Assembly: GCA_937920635.1 (NCBI GenBank)
Contig: CAKZUE010000021.1
Coordinates: 1 to 64,000, forward strand
Reading direction: 5' to 3'
DNA: 64,000 bases
From: an uncultured Bryobacteraceae bacterium
GTDB taxonomy: Bacteria > Acidobacteriota > Terriglobia > Bryobacterales > Bryobacteraceae
A program made the translations under genes and the position numbers. The notes beneath the pieces were generated by a model, which saw only the letters and a program-made list of their open reading frames with translations, made no database searches and was not told the origin of the DNA. Below, one piece after another: positions 18,592-26,098 of this stretch (position 1 is its first letter; every line of letters starts with the position of its first letter).

Positions 18592-19242
18592 ACGCCACAC
18601 CAGCAAGCCGGGATCCGGGGCGGGAGAGGCCTTCTTCACGCCTCCCCCGTCCCACAACCCGTCCGAAAGCGGCCCTGGATCGCGGCCCCGCTGCAGCGGG
18701 GGCTCCTGTCAAAGGTGTCTGGCAGGGTGCGGCAATCCTTGTGCCAGCCGCGGCGCCGCAAGCCGCCTCCACCAGCCAGCAGCCGTAAGCCGCACGACGC
18801 GCTCCATCATGAGCGGCCAGCCACAGCACCGGCGCACTCCACGCCTGGCGGCCCAGCCCGCCGCGGTGCTGCGCGAGCCCGCCGCACCCGGTTGCCGCGA
18901 AGGCGCTCCGCTTCGCCTCCGCCCCCGGCCGGGCAACGGCCGCAACGCGCCGGTGGCAGCATCCCTGCAGCGTGCCGGCCGTTACACCCCGAGCCTCGTC
19001 TGTACACGCCTCGCCCAGGCGCCCTCCCGTGCAGGAACGGCTGCTCCGGGCGGCATGGAAATGCCCCGCTGGCTCCCGTCACCCAGCCGGATCAGCTTTC
19101 GCTCGCCAGCGCCAGTGCCGCTGTGGCCGGAGCTGCCCTCCGCGCACGCGAGTGCCTGCTCTTCACCTTGTTTTTGCGTCCGCGTCCTGCCCGCCGGCGC
19201 GTATGATAGTAACTGCCCCAGGCCGGCAGACGGATATCCGGT
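18592..19242. other. Intergenic region, GC-rich, without supported genes
   Basis: About 650 bases between the Tad operon and a small membrane protein gene. Open frames exist on both strands but are rich in Ala, Pro and Arg and have no motif, as expected for non-coding GC-rich DNA. It holds a perfect 16-base palindrome (18686-18701). TATGAT at 19202-19207 is a possible -10 for the next gene, although no good -35 lies at the right distance. Confidence 0.5.
18686..18701. repeat. Perfect 16-base palindrome downstream of the Tad operon
   Basis: CCCCGCTGCAGCGGGG is a perfect inverted repeat 95 bases after the 33-residue ORF. No T-run follows on either side, so it is not a classic intrinsic terminator. 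It may be a regulator site or simply a hairpin at the operon end. Confidence 0.4.
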
Positions 19243-19554
19243 ATGAGCAACATCGGCTTCTTGTTCACAGTCGGACTTCTTGGCGCCACAGTCTGGCTGG
19301 CTGTCACCCGCCTCCGTCTGCGCCTTGACAACAATTGGCCGCTTGTTTACTATTTCGCTGCTGTTGTCTATCTGAATACCTATCCTTTGACCCTGAACCC
19401 TTACGTGGCCTACGTCGCCGTCATCTGCGCTCTTCTTCTCCGATTCGAGTTTCTCAGCGAGCGGCTTGTCGCCCTTGTCCGGATCATCGAAATCGTCGCT
19501 TTGGCCCACATGGGCTGGACGCTCTTCGGCATCCTTTGGCGGGAAATCCGCTAG
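19243..19554 (+). CDS. Small polytopic membrane protein, unknown
   Basis: A 103-residue protein with about three to four hydrophobic segments: LFTVGLLGATVWLAVT, PLVYYFAAVVYLNTYPL, YVAVICALLLRFEF and IIEIVALAHMGWTLFGIL. Charged residues sit in the loops, as in a real membrane protein. No family is recognised. It stands alone between two non-coding stretches. Confidence 0.65.
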   Translation: MSNIGFLFTVGLLGATVWLAVTRLRLRLDNNWPLVYYFAAVVYLNTYPLTLNPYVAYVAVICALLLRFEFLSERLVALVRIIEIVALAHMGWTLFGILWREIR

Positions 19555-19739
19555 CGCCTCGCTTCTCGCCCGCCGCCTGGCCGTCTCTCCCCCAGGCCCG
19601 TTTCCAGTCTTCCAGTCCTCCTCCCGCCCGCCGTGTTTCCAACAACGACGCCACACACCGCAGTGTCTGCCCTGGCGGGAGCCGCAGGCAACCATATCCC
19701 AGCGCGAACCCTTCGGGCCCTGACACACTGAACTCGCGA

Positions 19740-19745
19740 TAGAAT
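19740..19745 (+). promoter_or_regulatory. Possible -10 element before the DUF1549 gene
   Basis: TAGAAT lies 10 bases before the ATG at 19756, so any transcript would have a very short leader. No -35 box is found at 16-18 bases. The nearest candidate (CTGACA) is 14 bases away, and no ribosome-binding site is seen. Confidence 0.25.
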
Positions 19746-19755
19746 AAGACCCATC

Positions 19756-22296
19756 ATGAGGGGCATTGCTGGGCTGTTCATCTGCGGCTGCGCACTCATC
19801 CTTCCGGCGCAGACACCCGCCGACTTCCGGCGAGATGTCGAGCCGATCCTGGCCAGACGCTGCGCGCCATGCCACAACGCTTCGCTCTCGCAAAACGGAG
19901 TCCGGTTCGACGACCGCCAGGCGGCTCTCGCCGGCGGCTACTCCGGTCCGGTTATCGTTCCCGGAAATCCGGATGCCTCGAAGCTGATCCTGCGTGTTAC
20001 CGCCGCGGACAAGAAGCTGCGGATGCCTCCTGCCGGACCGCCGCTGACGCCCGCGGAAATCGCCGTCCTCCGGAGCTGGATTCAGGACGGCGCCCGCTGG
20101 CCGGAGGAGCACTCAGTCAAGCAGGCCGATATTGGCCCTCAAGCGGCTTCTTCGAATCAGCACTGGTCTTTCCGGCCCATCGTGCGGCCGGGCCCTCCCG
20201 ACGTCACGCTGCGCTCCTGGGTGTCCAATCCGATCGACCGTTTCATTCTGGCGCGGCTGGAACGGGAGGGCCTCGCTCCATCTCCGGAAGCCCCCAAGGC
20301 CACGCTGCTCCGCCGGCTCTCGCTCGATCTGACGGGCTTGCCTCCCACGCCAGAAGAGATCCGCGCCTTTCTTGCCGACTCGCGTCCTGACGCATACGAG
20401 CACGCCGTCGACCGGCTGCTTTCGTCTCCGCACTACGCCGAACAGCGGGCGCGTGCATGGCTCGACGCCGCCCGATACGGCGACAGCGACGGACTGGAGA
20501 AAGACCTCGTGCGTCCATGGGCCTGGCGCTGGCGCCAGTGGGTGATCGAAGCCTTCCACAAAGACATGCCGTTCGACCAGTTCACCATCGAGCAGCTGGC
20601 CGGGGACCTTCTCCCGGGCGCCACGATCGAACAACGCATCGCCACCGGGTTCCACCGCAACACGCTCACCAACCGCGAGGGTGGCACAGACCCCGAAGAG
20701 AGCCGGTTCGAGCAGCTCGTCAACCGTGCCAACACGACGGCTACAACGTGGCTGGGGCTCACCGCGGGCTGCGCCCAGTGCCACGACCACAAATACGATC
20801 CGCTGAAGCAGAAGGAATACTACCAGCTCCTCGCCTTCTTTCAGCGCAGCGAGGAAACCAATATCGATGCGCCGCTGCCGGGAGAGTTCGGCGAATGGAT
20901 GCGGCGGCGCCCCGAATATCTGGAGAAGCGCGCTGCGCTGGTCCGCGAATTCGACGTCGAAGCGTTGCAGGAAGAGTGGGAAGAGAAAATCCGCTGGACA
21001 ATGGACAACCCCGGGAAAGACCCCGACTGGGATTTTGCCGTCTCCAACAGCCGGCCCATGCTCGACCGGTTTGAATATCTGCTGAGAAAAGGCAGGAAAA
21101 ACCGGACGGAAAAAGAAAATGAGGCGGTCTTTTACTGGTTCGTTCGGAACCCCGGGCCGCTGAAGCCGGGCCGCGACATCGACAGGATCCGCTGCCTGGC
21201 CGAATTCCGGCGCCGCCTCGACAATCTGGACCGCGAGTACCCCCGGCTTTCGCAGGCGATGGCGATGTTCGAGCTGGAGAATCCGCCGCAAGCCTACATC
21301 GCGCTCAAGGGCGACTTCCGCGCCCGCGGCCTTCCCGTGGAGCCCGATGTTCCCGCCTTCCTTCCGCCCCTGCCCAAAGATGCGCCCCGCAACCGCCTGA
21401 CACTGGCGCGATGGATTGTTTCGAGCGAGAATCCCCTGACGGCGCGCGTTGTCGTGAACCGGATCTGGCAGGAGTTCTTCGGCAAGGGCCTTGTGAAAAC
21501 CAGCGAGGATTTCGGCACGCAGGGAGAGCCTCCGTCCCATCCGGAGCTGCTGGACTGGCTGGCATCGGAGTTCCGCGAAAACGGCTGGAGCGTCAAGCGA
21601 CTGGTGCGTCTCATCGTCACCTCCTCCACATACCGGCAGAGCTCCCATGTGCGCCGCGACCTCATCGACAAGGATCCCGAGAATACATTGCTGGCGCGGC
21701 AGTCACGTCTGCGGCTGCCGGCGGAAAACATCCGGGACGCGGCGCTGGCGGCTGCCGGCCTGCTCAACACGCAGTTAGGCGGGCCGAGCGTTCGGCCGCC
21801 TCAGCCCAAGGGAGTCGCCGAACTCGGCTATGCCAACAGCGTGAAGTGGTTGGATGACGAAGGGCCAGCCCGCTACCGGCGCGGCCTGTACATTCACTTC
21901 CAGCGCACGGCGCCGTATCCGATGCTGGTAAATTTTGATGCGCCGGATTCGTTCACCTCCTGCGCCCGCCGGCGCCGCTCGAACTCGCCATTGCAGGCGC
22001 TGAATCTGCTCAACGATCCCGTCTTCTTCGAAGCTGCGCAGTCTCTGGCCCTGCGGCTGCTGCGCGAAGCTCCTCCGGACCAGCGCATCGACCACGCGTT
22101 CCTGTTGGCTCTGGGCCGGCCGCCATCCGGCCGCGAGCGCGAGCGCATGGAGCGCTTTCTTCAGCAGCATTCAGCCGCCCTGCAAACGCGCAGCGGTCAG
22201 GCGCAGTCGCTGCTTCCGCTCGATCCCGGTCAGGCCGCCTGGGCCAGCGCGGCGCGGGCGCTGCTCAACCTGGAAGAGTTCATCACCCGGGAGTAG
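19756..22296 (+). CDS. Planctomycete-type cytochrome C / DUF1549 / DUF1553 protein
   Basis: An 846-residue exported protein of a family common in Planctomycetes and Solibacter relatives. A signal peptide (FICGCALILPAQT) is followed by a PSCyt1-type haem-binding domain with CAPCH at residues 36-40, and possible axial contributions from KKLRMPPAGPPL. A DUF1549 region follows (DRFILARLEREGL, LSLDLTGLPPTPEE, WLDAARYGDSDG, CAQCHDHKYDPLKQKEYY, which contains a second CxxCH). The C-terminal DUF1553 region has NRIWQEFFGKGLVKTSEDFG and SPLQALNLLNDPVFFEAA. The gene is paired with a DUF1501 gene 9 bases downstream, the usual arrangement. The family's role is not established; a part in exported polysaccharide breakdown is often supposed. 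Confidence 0.93.
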   Translation: MRGIAGLFICGCALILPAQTPADFRRDVEPILARRCAPCHNASLSQNGVRFDDRQAALAGGYSGPVIVPGNPDASKLILRVTAADKKLRMPPAGPPLTPAEIAVLRSWIQDGARWPEEHSVKQADIGPQAASSNQHWSFRPIVRPGPPDVTLRSWVSNPIDRFILARLEREGLAPSPEAPKATLLRRLSLDLTGLPPTPEEIRAFLADSRPDAYEHAVDRLLSSPHYAEQRARAWLDAARYGDSDGLEKDLVRPWAWRWRQWVIEAFHKDMPFDQFTIEQLAGDLLPGATIEQRIATGFHRNTLTNREGGTDPEESRFEQLVNRANTTATTWLGLTAGCAQCHDHKYDPLKQKEYYQLLAFFQRSEETNIDAPLPGEFGEWMRRRPEYLEKRAALVREFDVEALQEEWEEKIRWTMDNPGKDPDWDFAVSNSRPMLDRFEYLLRKGRKNRTEKENEAVFYWFVRNPGPLKPGRDIDRIRCLAEFRRRLDNLDREYPRLSQAMAMFELENPPQAYIALKGDFRARGLPVEPDVPAFLPPLPKDAPRNRLTLARWIVSSENPLTARVVVNRIWQEFFGKGLVKTSEDFGTQGEPPSHPELLDWLASEFRENGWSVKRLVRLIVTSSTYRQSSHVRRDLIDKDPENTLLARQSRLRLPAENIRDAALAAAGLLNTQLGGPSVRPPQPKGVAELGYANSVKWLDDEGPARYRRGLYIHFQRTAPYPMLVNFDAPDSFTSCARRRRSNSPLQALNLLNDPVFFEAAQSLALRLLREAPPDQRIDHAFLLALGRPPSGRERERMERFLQQHSAALQTRSGQAQSLLPLDPGQAAWASAARALLNLEEFITRE

Positions 22297-22305
22297 ATAC
22301 GCACC

Positions 22306-23736
22306 ATGAATCCACACGAGTACCGCTCGCTTCTGCGCCGCCGCCGGTTCCTGAAAGAAGTGGCCTGCGGCATCGGCATGATGGGGTTGGCCGACCTGCT
22401 CGCCGCAGATAACCAGGGCTCAGGTGCGGCCAATCCGCTGGCTCCGAAAGCGCCGCACTTTCCCGGCAAGGCGAAGAACGTGATCTTCATGTTCATGGAA
22501 GGCGCTCCCAGCCAGATGGATCTTTACGATCCGAAACCGGCTCTGCAAAAATACGCCGGGCAACCGTTGCCGGAGTCGCTCGCCTCGCAATTGCGCCTGG
22601 CATTCACAAAAAAAGACGCCAAAATTCTCCCAAGTCCGAGACTTTTCCGTCCACACGGCCAAAGCGGAATCGAATTTTCCGACTACATCCCCCACATCGC
22701 CTCGTGCGCCGACGATCTGTGCCTGGTCCGGTCCATGCAGACCGACGCCTTCAACCACCACCCCGGCCAGGCTCTGCTATTCACCGGCTCCATCCAGCTG
22801 GGCCGGCCTACCATGGGCGCATGGGTTTTGTACGGGCTTGGCAGTGAATCGAAAAACCTTCCCGGCTTCGTCGTGCTCAGCTCCGGAGTCGGCACGAGCG
22901 GTGGCGCTTCCAACTTTTCCAGCGGCTTTCTTCCCTCGCATTACCAGGGCACGCTTTTCCGAAATTCCGGCGACCCGATTCTGTATCTCTCGAACCCTGA
23001 AGGCGTGTCTCCAGAAACGCAACGAGAGACGCTCGATCTGATCGGCGATCTGAACCGCGAGCATCTGGCCGAAACGGGCGATGAGGAAATCGTCTCCCGC
23101 ATCGCCAATTACGAACTTGCCTGGCGCATGCAGTCCGCCGCTCCGGAGCTGGCCGATCTTTCCGGCGAGCCGCCGCACATCCGCGAGATGTACGGCCTCG
23201 ACGATCCGGTCACCCGGCAGTTCGCCACCAACTGCATCTTTGCGCGCCGGCTGGTCGAGCGGGGCGTCCGTTTCATCCTGATGATGGATGCCAGTTGGGA
23301 TCAGCACACGTATCTCAACCGGGACCTGAAAAAGAACTGCAATCGTACGGACAAGCCCACGGCAGCCCTCATCAGGGACCTGAAACAACGTGGGCTTCTC
23401 GATTCCACCCTGGTGGTCTGGGGCGGCGAGTTCGGCCGCACTCCCATCGTGGAAATCCGCAATACCGCCGACCCGGAAAACGCCGGCCGCGACCACCACC
23501 CGCTGGCCTACTCCATGTGGCTGGCCGGCGGAGGCATCCGCGGCGGACAGGTGATCGGAAAGACCGACGATCTCGGCTTCAGCGTTGTGGAGGATCCGGT
23601 CCACGTGCATGATCTGCAAGCCACGATCCTGCACTGCCTGGGCTTCGACCACACGCGCCTGACTTACAGGCACATGGGCAGAGACTTCCGTCTCACGGAC
23701 GTGCACGGCGAGGTGGTGAAAAAAATGCTGGCCTGA
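22306..23736 (+). CDS. DUF1501 protein (exported sulfatase-like)
   Basis: A 476-residue protein of the DUF1501 family, which has an alkaline-phosphatase/sulfatase-like fold. The N-terminus LLRRRRFLKEVACGIGMMG is a twin-arginine signal. Characteristic stretches are NVIFMFMEGAPSQMDLYDPK near residue 63, FNHHPGQALLFTGS, RFILMMDASWDQHTYL and VVWGGEFGRTP, followed by GRDHHPLAYSMWLAGGGI. The start has GGGAG about 11 bases upstream, and the gene follows the DUF1549 gene with only nine bases between them, so they form one operon. The two products are assumed to work together; the biochemical activity is not known. Confidence 0.94.
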   Translation: MNPHEYRSLLRRRRFLKEVACGIGMMGLADLLAADNQGSGAANPLAPKAPHFPGKAKNVIFMFMEGAPSQMDLYDPKPALQKYAGQPLPESLASQLRLAFTKKDAKILPSPRLFRPHGQSGIEFSDYIPHIASCADDLCLVRSMQTDAFNHHPGQALLFTGSIQLGRPTMGAWVLYGLGSESKNLPGFVVLSSGVGTSGGASNFSSGFLPSHYQGTLFRNSGDPILYLSNPEGVSPETQRETLDLIGDLNREHLAETGDEEIVSRIANYELAWRMQSAAPELADLSGEPPHIREMYGLDDPVTRQFATNCIFARRLVERGVRFILMMDASWDQHTYLNRDLKKNCNRTDKPTAALIRDLKQRGLLDSTLVVWGGEFGRTPIVEIRNTADPENAGRDHHPLAYSMWLAGGGIRGGQVIGKTDDLGFSVVEDPVHVHDLQATILHCLGFDHTRLTYRHMGRDFRLTDVHGEVVKKMLA

Positions 23737-23742
23737 TACGGA

Positions 23743-24537
23743 TCAAATCAGGCGGAATTCAAACAGGTGCTCATCGGAAGCCGCGAACACGTCAGCCGGC
23801 AGCGGCTCGCGCAGGCGGTACTCTGCGCGTCCGTCAATGATGACGGAAGCGCTGTCGTGAAAGGCCAGAGTCCCGCGGCCCGGCGTGGCGCGCGTGATGC
23901 CCTGAAGAGCGTCGATGAGGACCGGCCGCGACAGCGGCGCTGTCACGCGGTAGCCGCCCGGATCGTTCATGTCATGCACAGCGGCCCGGTAGTGCTCGAA
24001 GATGCGCACGCCCAGCTCCAGATCCGGCCGCCGTTCGCCGTGGAATTGCAGGGCCTGCACCAGCAGGCTCTCGCGCAGGTCCTCGCGCGAGCGGGGCTTG
24101 CCCACCTGCCGCCCCCCGGCGCTGAAGATGAGGTCCCGGTTGATGAAGTACGGCTTGATGTCGACCACCGGCGTTCCGTCGAGAAAATCCAGCCGGTCCA
24201 CATCCAGCCTCCTGCCTTCGCGACGCAGCAGACGCGCCGCGGTCAGCCCGACCGGATTGGGACGCGCCGGTGAGCGGACGGCGAACACTCCGTGCAATCC
24301 CTCTGGTCCCGGATCAGAAACGCCGCGCGGGGTCACCTGAAGCACGTCCCGCTCGGACCCGCCCTGCACCAGCCATCCCAGCACCCAGATGTGCGTGTGT
24401 TTCTCGATGCGGTGCAGCGCCGGTTCGTATTCCGGAAAGATCTCAATGCTTGCAGGAACGCCCCACACCGGCATCTCTTTCCGCACGCGGACGCCGCAGT
24501 GGACCGCCCCGACAGGCTTCAGCTCCCACTCCGTCAT
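23743..24537 (-). CDS. TrmO-like tRNA methyltransferase fused to a Cys-less FmdE-like domain
   Basis: The first ~135 residues are a TsaA/TrmO (UPF0066) domain, which uses S-adenosylmethionine to methylate t6A37 in tRNA. Visible motifs are PVWGVPASIEIFPEY, HIWVLGWLV, FAVRSPARPNPVGLT and FLDGTPVVDIKPY. Residues about 158-250 resemble the metal-binding FmdE domain: LQFHGERRPDLELGVRIF matches the HGHxCPG start, and DALQGITRATPGRGTLAFHD matches the TGCTxGKG segment. Both usual cysteines are replaced (by Arg in HGERRPD and by Ala in TRAT). The gene begins three bases after the BON gene, so the two are co-transcribed. It converges with the DUF1501 gene, with six bases between their stop codons. Confidence 0.85.
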   Translation of the reverse strand: MTEWELKPVGAVHCGVRVRKEMPVWGVPASIEIFPEYEPALHRIEKHTHIWVLGWLVQGGSERDVLQVTPRGVSDPGPEGLHGVFAVRSPARPNPVGLTAARLLRREGRRLDVDRLDFLDGTPVVDIKPYFINRDLIFSAGGRQVGKPRSREDLRESLLVQALQFHGERRPDLELGVRIFEHYRAAVHDMNDPGGYRVTAPLSRPVLIDALQGITRATPGRGTLAFHDSASVIIDGRAEYRLREPLPADVFAASDEHLFEFRLI

Positions 24538-24540
24538 GCG

Positions 24541-24831
24541 CTACAGTCCCGCCGGCTTCACGGAGAGCTCGTTGACGACGTTCTTCACGCCCTTCACTTT
24601 CCGTGTGAGCTTGTCCGCCTTCCTCTTGGCCTTTTCAGAACGGACCACGCCCTTCAAGGTCACGATTCCATCTTTCACGGTGATGTCCAGCGCTCCGCCG
24701 CGGACATCGGGATCGCCCGCCAGGCGGCGCCGCACGAGATCGTAGATCTGATCGTCGCCGGAAGCCTGCTGGAATGCCGCCGCGGAGAGGACGGTGAAAC
24801 AGATGATGAGAACCAGGGCCACAACTCGCAT
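24541..24831 (-). CDS. Small exported BON-domain protein
   Basis: A 96-residue protein. The start at 24831 (MRVVALVLIICFTVLSAAAFQ) gives a clear signal peptide with GGAGAGGG upstream; the longer ORF-track form has an implausible Arg/Pro-rich extension. The mature part is one BON domain: YDLVRRRLAGDPDVRGGALDI and VTLKGVVRSEKAKRKADKL, then VKGVKNVVNELSV. BON domains bind phospholipid or act in envelope maintenance. It probably sits in the periplasm. It heads a two-gene unit with the trmO fusion, although the two functions do not obviously connect. Confidence 0.88.
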   Translation of the reverse strand: MRVVALVLIICFTVLSAAAFQQASGDDQIYDLVRRRLAGDPDVRGGALDITVKDGIVTLKGVVRSEKAKRKADKLTRKVKGVKNVVNELSVKPAGL

Positions 24832-25059
24832 AAGACACCCTCTCCACAATAAGGGATTTCGCAGAACCCCGTGAAGTGACACGGATGAAGAGGCATCCCT
24901 CCCGGCCCAAGCGGCTCCGCCTGGCGTCAGGGGGCAGCCCCGCGGGCAGTCCCAGCCGGCGGGGCCGAGGTCCGGCCTGCGGCTGAAGCCGCGCCCGTCA
25001 GCGGACCGGCGCCCGGCTCCCGCGTGCATGTGGGGGCGAGATGGCCGCTAAAACTGCCG

Positions 25060-25986
25060 CTAGGCTGCCAGCGCCTTGTCGATGCGGCTGACGGTGTCGT
25101 CGACTTCCGCTTCGCTCAGCATGCCGATCGTGATGGCATCCACCAGTCCGTTCTGGAATACGAACCGCAGCGAGGCGTCGCGCTGCTCCGGCGTGTTGAT
25201 CCGTCCGGCGCCGAAAATCTTCATGCCGATGATGCCCTTGCCGGCCGCCTTCGCCTGCTTGAGATACGGAACCACTTCCTCGACGGAGGCGTCCATGTGT
25301 GCCGCCTTGCCAACATGATTGATGCGCGCCAAAATCACATCCACCCACGGCGAGGAGCACGCAATCTTGAGCGCGCCGAAATCGTGGCAGGAGACGCCAA
25401 CCGCTTTGACAACTCCCCGGGCCTTCAGCTCATTCAGTTCATCCATGCCGCGCGCGAAATCCTGCGTCCAGCGGTCATCCATCATGCAGTGCAGCAGAAC
25501 GATTTCGAGAAAATCCGTGTTCATTTCCTTTCGGAAGCGGTCGACTTCCGCCTTCGCGCCGCCGGAGTAGGAATTCCAGAATTCGGACCGGGGCCAGATC
25601 TTCGACATCACCGTGTACTTTTCGCGCGGCACTCCGCTCAACGCGCGGCGCAAGTACTGGTGCGATCCATAAAGATCCGCCGTATCCATGAAAGTTACGC
25701 CGAGGTCGATGTCGCGCCGGACGAGCGACGTGAAGGTCTGCATTCCCATGCGGGTGTGCTCGCTCGAGCGCGCGCCGCCGTTGAAGCCTGTGCCCTGCGC
25801 CAGTCTCGTGACGCGGACGCCGCTCTTGCCGAGCGTGACCCATTCGGCTGCCTTCGACGGCGCGCTGGCGCCCGCAGGTGTTGAAGACACCGAGGCGGCT
25901 GCCGCCATGCTTCCCAGGACGGAGGCGAACTGCCGGCGGTTTACCGAGGTTGATGCGCACCGGCCATGATTACGCGAGTCGTTCAT
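25060..25986 (-). CDS. Exported aldo/keto reductase
   Basis: A 308-residue NADP-dependent oxidoreductase of the aldo/keto reductase family. The start at 25986 (MNDSRNHGRCASTSVNRRQFASVLG) has GGGAG upstream and contains a twin-arginine motif; the longer track ORF starts in non-coding sequence. Catalytic residues are visible: Asp and Tyr in FMDTADLYGSHQYL, Lys in MSKIWPRSEF and His in VLLHCMMDD. The barrel continues through GVSCHDFGALKIA, KGIIGMKIFGAG and ITIGMLSEAEVDDTVSRI. Length is normal apart from the added signal. It stands alone between two non-coding stretches; the substrate is unknown. Confidence 0.92.
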   Translation of the reverse strand: MNDSRNHGRCASTSVNRRQFASVLGSMAAAASVSSTPAGASAPSKAAEWVTLGKSGVRVTRLAQGTGFNGGARSSEHTRMGMQTFTSLVRRDIDLGVTFMDTADLYGSHQYLRRALSGVPREKYTVMSKIWPRSEFWNSYSGGAKAEVDRFRKEMNTDFLEIVLLHCMMDDRWTQDFARGMDELNELKARGVVKAVGVSCHDFGALKIACSSPWVDVILARINHVGKAAHMDASVEEVVPYLKQAKAAGKGIIGMKIFGAGRINTPEQRDASLRFVFQNGLVDAITIGMLSEAEVDDTVSRIDKALAA

Positions 25987-26098
25987 CGTCAGGCTCCCTC
26001 TGTGTGATTTCTTCTTCTGCGCGGATCCACCGCACGGGTACAGATATCTTATCAACTGCGCCATGACGGCGGGGCACGGCGCGGGGACTAGCGCCGTT

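Noticed and set aside
18521-19246. ORFs in the gap after the Tad operon
   Set aside because: Cys/Arg/Pro/Ser-rich low-complexity products in several frames; typical of GC-rich non-coding sequence.
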